Assembly (NCBI RefSeq): GCF_900102875.1
Contig: NZ_FNGH01000007.1
Coordinates: forward strand, 124,790 to 188,789
DNA: 64,000 nucleotides
Origin: Franzmannia pantelleriensis
GTDB lineage: Bacteria; Pseudomonadota; Gammaproteobacteria; Pseudomonadales; Halomonadaceae
Reading direction: 5' to 3'
The translations under genes were made by a program, and so were the position numbers. The notes beneath the pieces are model-generated. The model was not told where the DNA came from and did no database searches. It saw nothing but the letters and a program-made list of their open reading frames with translations. Positions 58,872-64,000 of this stretch are shown here, one piece after another (within the stretch, counting starts at the first letter, position 1; each line of letters begins with the position of its first letter).

Positions 58872-59462
58872 ATGGCAGATAACGGCGTAAACAGAGGGCG
58901 GCGCCGTTTCCTCGTGGGTGCCACTACCGTCGTGGGTGCGGTGGGCGCTGTCGGGGTTGCGGTCCCCTTTGTGGCTTCCTGGCAGCCCAGTGCCAGGGCA
59001 AGAGCGGCGGGTGCGCCGGTGCGGGCTGACATATCCCAGTTGGAGCCGGGCCAGCGCATCACCGTCGAGTGGCGCGGGCGTCCGGTGTGGATCATCAGTC
59101 GTACTGAGGAGATGATCGAGCGCACCGAAAATAGCGATCCTGGGCGTTTCTCGGACCCTGACTCCGAGCGGCCCCAGCAGCCTGCCTATATCACCGGCCC
59201 GCTGCGCTCCTCGCGGCCCGAGATCGGCGTATTGATCGGTATCTGTACGCACCTTGGCTGTTCGCCGCTGTATCGCCCGGAACCCGACGCCGTGGACATG
59301 GACGACTGGCCAGGCGGCTTCTTCTGCCCCTGCCACGGTTCCTACTTCGACCTGGCGGGGCGCGTATTCCGCAACGTGCCGGCGCCCACCAACCTCGAAG
59401 TGCCGCCCTATCGCTTTGAAGGCGACGACATCATCGTCGGTGAAGATGAGGAGAGTGCCTGA
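58872..59462 (+). CDS. petA: Ubiquinol-cytochrome c reductase, Rieske iron-sulfur subunit
   Basis: 196 aa. Twin-arginine signal anchor (GRRRFLVGATTVVGAVGAVG). Rieske motifs CTHLGC (Cys125, His127, Cys130) and CPCHGS (Cys152, Cys154, His155): Cys125, His127, Cys152 and His155 bind the 2Fe-2S cluster, and Cys130-Cys154 form the disulfide. Passes electrons from ubiquinol to cytochrome c1. First gene of petABC; its TGA overlaps the petB ATG. Confidence 0.97.
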   Translation: MADNGVNRGRRRFLVGATTVVGAVGAVGVAVPFVASWQPSARARAAGAPVRADISQLEPGQRITVEWRGRPVWIISRTEEMIERTENSDPGRFSDPDSERPQQPAYITGPLRSSRPEIGVLIGICTHLGCSPLYRPEPDAVDMDDWPGGFFCPCHGSYFDLAGRVFRNVPAPTNLEVPPYRFEGDDIIVGEDEESA

Positions 59463-60721
59463 TGGCTAACCCGAACAAGGCGAAGGCGGAAAAGGGGCTC
59501 ATGCGCTGGGTCGATGACCGTTTTCCCGCCACCCAGATGATCCAGGACCATCTGACCAAGTATTACGCCCCGAAGAACTTCAACTTCTTCTATATCTTCG
59601 GCGTGCTCGCGCTGCTGGTGCTGGTCAACCAGATCCTTACCGGGGTATGGCTGACCATGAGTTACAACCCCTCCGGCGAGGGGGCCTTCGCGTCCGTCGA
59701 GTACATCATGCGCGACGTGGAGTGGGGGTGGCTGATCCGTTATCTGCACTCCACCGGCGCCTCGGCGTTCTTCGTGGTGATCTATCTACACATGTTCCGC
59801 GCGCTGCTCTACGGATCCTACAAGGCACCCCGCGAGCTGGTGTGGATCTTCGGCATGGCTATCTACCTGCTGCTCATGGCCGAGGCCTTCATGGGCTATC
59901 TGCTGCCCTGGGGCCAGATGTCCTACTGGGGAGCCCAGGTCATCATCTCACTGTTTGCCACGATTCCTTTCGTCGGTCCTGATCTGGCGCAGTGGATTCG
60001 CGGTGACTTCCTGATCTCGGGCATCACCCTGAACCGCTTCTTTGCGCTGCACGTAGTGGCGCTGCCCATCGTAATACTGGCGCTGGTGGTGCTGCATATC
60101 ATTGCCCTGCATGAGGTCGGTTCCAACAACCCCGACGGCATTGATATCAAGGAGAAAAAGGACGAGAGCGGCAAGCCCCTGGACGGCATTCCGTTCCACC
60201 CCTACTACACCGTCAAGGATCTGGTGGGTATTGCGATCTTCCTGTTCGTTTTCGCGGCGGTAGTCTTCTACTTCCCTGAAGGCGGCGGCTACTTCTTGGA
60301 GCGGCCCAACTTCGAACCGGCCAACCCCATGGTGACGCCGGATCACATTGCGCCGGTGTGGTACTTCACACCCTTCTACGCGATCCTGAGGGCGATCACC
60401 TTCGATATCGGTCCACTTCAGGCTGAGTTCCTCGGCGTGGTGTTCATGGGCGGTGCCATTGCGGTGCTCTTCGTGCTGCCCTGGCTCGATCGTAGCCCGG
60501 TACGCTCGATGCGCTACAAGGGGTGGATGTCGAAGTCGATGCTCATTATTTTCGCCTTGAGCTTCGTGATCCTGGGCATTCTGGGGGCGATTCCTGCTAC
60601 GCCGATCCGTACCGCCGTGGCGCAGCTATGCACTGTTCTGTATTTCGCCTTCTTCCTGCTAATGCCGTTCTACACCAGGATGGAGAACACAAAACCCGTT
60701 CCGGAGAGGGTGACTGGCTAA
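59462..60721 (+). CDS. petB: Ubiquinol-cytochrome c reductase, cytochrome b
   Basis: 419 aa, about eight or nine membrane helices. RYLHSTGASAFFVVIYLHMFRALLY carries haem-ligand histidines of helix B region, and the Qo-site region VVFYFPEGGGYF and PVWYFTPFYA follows. Full-length single-chain cytochrome b. Overlaps petA and petC by one base each. Confidence 0.97.
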   Translation: MANPNKAKAEKGLMRWVDDRFPATQMIQDHLTKYYAPKNFNFFYIFGVLALLVLVNQILTGVWLTMSYNPSGEGAFASVEYIMRDVEWGWLIRYLHSTGASAFFVVIYLHMFRALLYGSYKAPRELVWIFGMAIYLLLMAEAFMGYLLPWGQMSYWGAQVIISLFATIPFVGPDLAQWIRGDFLISGITLNRFFALHVVALPIVILALVVLHIIALHEVGSNNPDGIDIKEKKDESGKPLDGIPFHPYYTVKDLVGIAIFLFVFAAVVFYFPEGGGYFLERPNFEPANPMVTPDHIAPVWYFTPFYAILRAITFDIGPLQAEFLGVVFMGGAIAVLFVLPWLDRSPVRSMRYKGWMSKSMLIIFALSFVILGILGAIPATPIRTAVAQLCTVLYFAFFLLMPFYTRMENTKPVPERVTG

Positions 60722-61488
60722 TGAAAAAGCAATTGTTCGCACTGCTCTTCGCGCTGGTGCCGCTTACGGCCATGGCGGCACCGCTCCCCGAGCAGCCGTT
60801 TTCGATGACCCCGGACATCAATGACGAGGCCTCGCTGCAGCGGGGAATGCAGCTCTACGTCAACTACTGCATGGGCTGCCACTCCCTGGAGCATCAGCGC
60901 TTTTCCCGGGCAGCAACCGATCTGGGCATGCCTCAGGATCTGGTCGAAGAGAACCTGATCTTCTCGTCGGCGCTGGCCTTCAACGATCAGATGCGGATTG
61001 CCATGGAGGGGGATGATGGCGAAAGCTGGTTCGGTGTGGCACCGCCCGACCTGACGTTGTTCAACCGCATTAAGGGGCCCGACTACATCTACTCCTATCT
61101 GCTGGGCTTCTATCGCGATGCCAGCCAACCGCTCGGTGTCAACAACATCGTGCTCGAGGCCTCGGCCATGCCCAATGTGCTGGAGCCGTTGCAGGGCGTG
61201 CAGGAGATGGTCTGCGCCGAGAGCGATCGCCCCATCGAGGGCGCCGAACTCGACCCGCTGTCTGGCAAGTATCAATCCTGTGAGGTGCTGCAGGTCACCC
61301 AGCCGGGCAAGCTGGAGCCCGACGAGTTCGAGGAGGCGGTCTATGACCTGACCAACTTCCTGGTCTACGTCGGCGAGCCGTCCAAGCTGAAGGCGCAGGC
61401 GCTGGGGCCCAAGGTGTTGATCTTCATCTTCATCTTCGGTGTCATCGCCTACCTGCTCAAGCGTGAATATTGGCGCGACGTTCACTAG
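60721..61488 (+). CDS. petC: Ubiquinol-cytochrome c reductase, cytochrome c1
   Basis: 255 aa. A signal peptide (about 1-20: LFALLFALVPLTAMA), a haem c motif CMGCH near residue 57-61, a methionine ligand probably in ASAMPNVLEP, and a C-terminal membrane anchor (VLIFIFIFGVIAYLLKREYW). The TAATG overlap with petB gives coupling. The longer upstream frame inside petB is not used. Confidence 0.95.
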   Translation: MKKQLFALLFALVPLTAMAAPLPEQPFSMTPDINDEASLQRGMQLYVNYCMGCHSLEHQRFSRAATDLGMPQDLVEENLIFSSALAFNDQMRIAMEGDDGESWFGVAPPDLTLFNRIKGPDYIYSYLLGFYRDASQPLGVNNIVLEASAMPNVLEPLQGVQEMVCAESDRPIEGAELDPLSGKYQSCEVLQVTQPGKLEPDEFEEAVYDLTNFLVYVGEPSKLKAQALGPKVLIFIFIFGVIAYLLKREYWRDVH

Positions 61489-61510
61489 GTCGTTAGCCGC
61501 GCAAGCTATT

Positions 61511-61578
61511 GGGGCGTATGGCCAACAGGGTCATGCGCCCCCTGTTTATCCAGCCCCCACTGCTTGGTCGGTGGGGGC
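61511..61578 (+). terminator. Tandem hairpins after petABC
   Basis: First stem GGGGCGTATG with CATGCGCCCC (61511-61541, one G-T pair), followed by CTGTTTA. Second stem GCCCCCAC with GTGGGGGC (61553-61578). The first probably terminates petABC; the second may insulate sspA. T-tracts are weak. Confidence 0.55.
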
Positions 61579-61659
61579 AATCGCGCTGACGCGCCACTGC
61601 CACCGAGGGGTTGCACGGCGTGTTATCATGCGATTTCGAATTGATGCGAGGATTGTTAC

Positions 61660-62286
61660 ATGGGTGTAGTGGCCAAGCGTTCGTCGATGACGTTCTATTC
61701 CGGTAGTGACGACCACCTCAGCCATCGGGTGCGTATCGTGCTGGCCGAAAAGGGCGTGGCCGTGGACATTCTGGAAGTCGCCGACGGCAGTCAGCCGGAA
61801 GAGCTCGCTGATCTCAATCCTTACAACAGCGTACCAACGCTGGTGGATCGCGATCTGGTGCTGTATGAGTCCAAGGTGATGATGGAGTACCTCGACGAGC
61901 GTTTCCCGCATCCGCCGCTGCTGCCGGTCTATCCGGTGGCGCGCGCGCAGAGTCGGTTATGGATGCATCGTATCGAACGCGAGTGGTGCCCGCTGGTCGA
62001 ACAGATCGTTGGCGGTAGCAAGAAGGACGCCGACAAGGCGCGCAAGGAGCTTCGCGAGAGCCTGGTCGGTATCTCACCGATCTTTGAAGATATGCCGTTC
62101 TTCATGAGTGAGGAATTCTCGCTGGTCGACTGCTGCCTGGCGCCGCTGCTGTGGCGTCTGCCGGCACTCGGCATCGAGCTCCCGGAGAAGCAGGTCAAGC
62201 CGCTGATTGGCTATATGGAGCGCCTGTTTGAACGCGATGCCTTCAAGGCTGCGCTGTCCGAGACCGAGCGCGAGATGCGCACCTGA
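61660..62286 (+). CDS. sspA: Stringent starvation protein A
   Basis: 208 aa glutathione S-transferase fold without the catalytic residues. [23 protein letters not shown] and [20 protein letters not shown] are typical. Binds RNA polymerase with sigma-70 and alters transcription under starvation and acid stress. GAGGATTG lies before the ATG. It follows petABC, a common gammaproteobacterial order, and is 49 bases before sspB. Confidence 0.94.
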   Translation: MGVVAKRSSMTFYSGSDDHLSHRVRIVLAEKGVAVDILEVADGSQPEELADLNPYNSVPTLVDRDLVLYESKVMMEYLDERFPHPPLLPVYPVARAQSRLWMHRIEREWCPLVEQIVGGSKKDADKARKELRESLVGISPIFEDMPFFMSEEFSLVDCCLAPLLWRLPALGIELPEKQVKPLIGYMERLFERDAFKAALSETEREMRT

Positions 62287-62335
62287 CATTCATGTCGTCG
62301 GCCACCGCCGACGGTACCCATTGCAGGAGGCAGAC

Positions 62336-62821
62336 ATGCTGTCGAGCCGACCCTACTTGGCCAGAGCCCTCTATCAGTGGCTGCTGGATAACGATCAGAC
62401 GCCGTATATCGTGGTCGATGCCGAGCACGCTGATGTGGCGGTACCGCGGCAGTTCGTGCAGAACGGCCAGATCGTGCTCAACGTTGCGCCCACTGCGGTG
62501 CGCGACCTGATGATGGAGAATGAGGCCATTACCTTCAATGCACGCTTTGGCGGTCAGCCAATGCAGGTGGTGGTGCCCAGTCAGGCGCTGATCGCATTGT
62601 ACGCGCGAGAAAACGGCGTCGGTATGGTGTTCGGTCACGAGCCGGTAATGCCCGGTTTCGAGGCTGAAGTCGCCAGCGACGAGGCAGCGTCGGAGGATGC
62701 GGCGTCGCCATCGCTGTCTAGCGTCGACGCTGAGTCGCCCGGCGGCGAGCAGGACGATGAGACCGGTGAGGAGAGTGGCGCGCCGCCCAAGGGGCGTCCC
62801 TCGCTGCGTGTGATCAAGTAG
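62336..62821 (+). CDS. sspB: ClpXP adaptor SspB
   Basis: 161 aa. The N-terminal substrate-binding domain (SSRPYLARALYQWLLDND, FNARFGGQPMQVVVPSQALIALYARENG) binds ssrA tags. A long acidic linker rich in Glu, Asp and Ser (about 105-148) leads to the ClpX-binding tail GRPSLRVIK, close to the E. coli XB motif. AGGAGG precedes the ATG at 62336. Confidence 0.95.
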   Translation: MLSSRPYLARALYQWLLDNDQTPYIVVDAEHADVAVPRQFVQNGQIVLNVAPTAVRDLMMENEAITFNARFGGQPMQVVVPSQALIALYARENGVGMVFGHEPVMPGFEAEVASDEAASEDAASPSLSSVDAESPGGEQDDETGEESGAPPKGRPSLRVIK

Positions 62822-62840
62822 TCATATGCCCCTTCCCATG

Positions 62841-62876
62841 ACGCAAAACGGCAGCCAATCGGCTGCCGTTTTGCGT
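62841..62876. terminator. Bidirectional terminator between sspB and dolP
   Basis: Perfect 16-bp stem (ACGCAAAACGGCAGCC with GGCTGCCGTTTTGCGT), AATC loop, between convergent genes. The lower stem supplies TTTT on one strand and AAAA on the other. Confidence 0.8.
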
Positions 62877-62889
62877 TGCCTGCGACACA

Positions 62890-63447
62890 TCAGTCGAGAT
62901 ATTCGAAGGCCTTGACGATGCGCTGCACGCCGTTGATGCCGGAGACCGCATTGACGATGCGATCGGCCTCCTCGCGGGTGGCGATACCCATCAGGTAGAC
63001 GCTGGCGTTCTCGGTGATGGCGCGGACGCGTCGCGCATCGATGCGTTCGTCGGCGATCAGCGTCGAGCGTACCCGGGTGGTGATCCAGGTGTCGGTGGTG
63101 CGCTGGGCGAGGGGCACGTTGGCGGCTACTGCCAGTTCGTTGTGGACGCGGCGCACATTGCGGGTAGCGGTGGCGACGTCCTGTGCCTTGTTCTTGAGCT
63201 CCTCGCTAGGTACCTGGCCGGTCAGGAGGACGATGCCGTTGTAGCTGTCGACGTTGACACGGGCATCATTGAAGCGCGCGTCTTCACGCGACAGGTTGCC
63301 CTTGATGCGACTCTCGATGCCCTGGTCCTCGACTTGGCTGCCGAAGGTCCTGGAGCCGTGGTCTTCGGGGCCGGCGGACATCTGGGCGCAGCCGGAGAGC
63401 GCGATGCTCAGCGCCATGAGGGTGGATATCACAAGTCCTTTCTTCAT
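62890..63447 (-). CDS. dolP: Outer-membrane lipoprotein with two BON domains (DolP/YraP)
   Basis: 185 aa. A lipoprotein signal with lipobox LSGC, cleaved before Cys20. Two BON domains (about 45-105 and 120-185: VNVDSYNGIVLLTGQVPSEE and ITENASVYLMGIATREEAD). DolP supports outer-membrane integrity and BAM function at division sites. Start MKKGLVIS at 63447. It follows the DiaA/GmhA-like gene on the same strand, the same order as yraO-yraP in E. coli. Confidence 0.92.
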   Translation of the reverse strand: MKKGLVISTLMALSIALSGCAQMSAGPEDHGSRTFGSQVEDQGIESRIKGNLSREDARFNDARVNVDSYNGIVLLTGQVPSEELKNKAQDVATATRNVRRVHNELAVAANVPLAQRTTDTWITTRVRSTLIADERIDARRVRAITENASVYLMGIATREEADRIVNAVSGINGVQRIVKAFEYLD

Positions 63448-63476
63448 GCGTGTCACTCGCTTTTCGGGTCTCAGGG

Positions 63477-64000
<524 letters not shown>

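Overview
The window is high-GC DNA from a gammaproteobacterium. Its gene orders (rpoN-hpf-ptsN-rapZ-npr, kdsD-kdsC-lptC-lptA-lptB, mlaFEDCB-ibaG-murA, mreBCD-maf-rng-yhdP-tldD, rplM-rpsI-petABC-sspAB, gatCAB) and its Puu/Spu-type putrescine genes best fit a halophilic member of the Oceanospirillales, probably Halomonas or a close relative. The taxonomic call is inference from gene content and order; no rRNA gene is present. I saw no tRNA, rRNA, CRISPR array, insertion sequence or prophage.

Region 1 (1-15.4 kb) is accessory catabolism. A putrescine degradation set (puuB; puuA divergent from puuD-spuC-puuC) is split by an embedded one-carbon module. That module holds formate-tetrahydrofolate ligase (fhs), a GlxA/AraC-type regulator, an 855-aa FAD oxidoreductase fused to a GcvT-type folate domain, a free-standing GcvT protein of the DmdA (DMSP demethylase) type, and a divergent MetF-like reductase. 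Together these look like a tetrahydrofolate-dependent demethylation pathway for an unidentified methylated compound, with the methyl carbon leaving as formate. A sequence motif shared upstream of puuB and in the puuA/puuD divergent promoter is a candidate PuuR operator. The puuR gene itself lies at about 22.4 kb, behind gatCAB.

Region 2 (15.4-22.1 kb) holds rmuC, a small coiled-coil protein, a palindrome-rich spacer, and a signalling cluster that looks less GC-rich than its flanks. The cluster has a PAS-GGDEF diguanylate cyclase, a GAF-GGDEF-EAL protein that appears split by a frameshift, a receiver-only protein that has lost most of its phosphorylation residues and its HTH, and a full LuxR-type response regulator.

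Region 3 (22.1-38 kb) is core: puuR behind gatCAB (tRNA amidotransferase), mreBCD (cell shape), maf, rng, yhdP, tldD, darP and pmbA.

Region 4 (38-49.4 kb) is the classic envelope and nitrogen-PTS locus. It runs leftward through yrbG, kdsD, kdsC, lptC, lptA, lptB, rpoN, hpf, ptsN, rapZ and npr, and rightward through the mlaFEDCB phospholipid transport operon.

Region 5 (49.4-64 kb) holds ibaG, murA, hisG, hisD, an AlgW/DegS-type protease, a Nif3-like protein, zapG, zapE, rplM-rpsI, the cytochrome bc1 operon petABC, sspAB, dolP and a DiaA/GmhA-type SIS protein cut by the window edge. Two copies of a non-coding repeat, one carrying an extra hairpin-rich segment of about 80 bp, lie in the mlaB-ibaG and zapE-rplM gaps.
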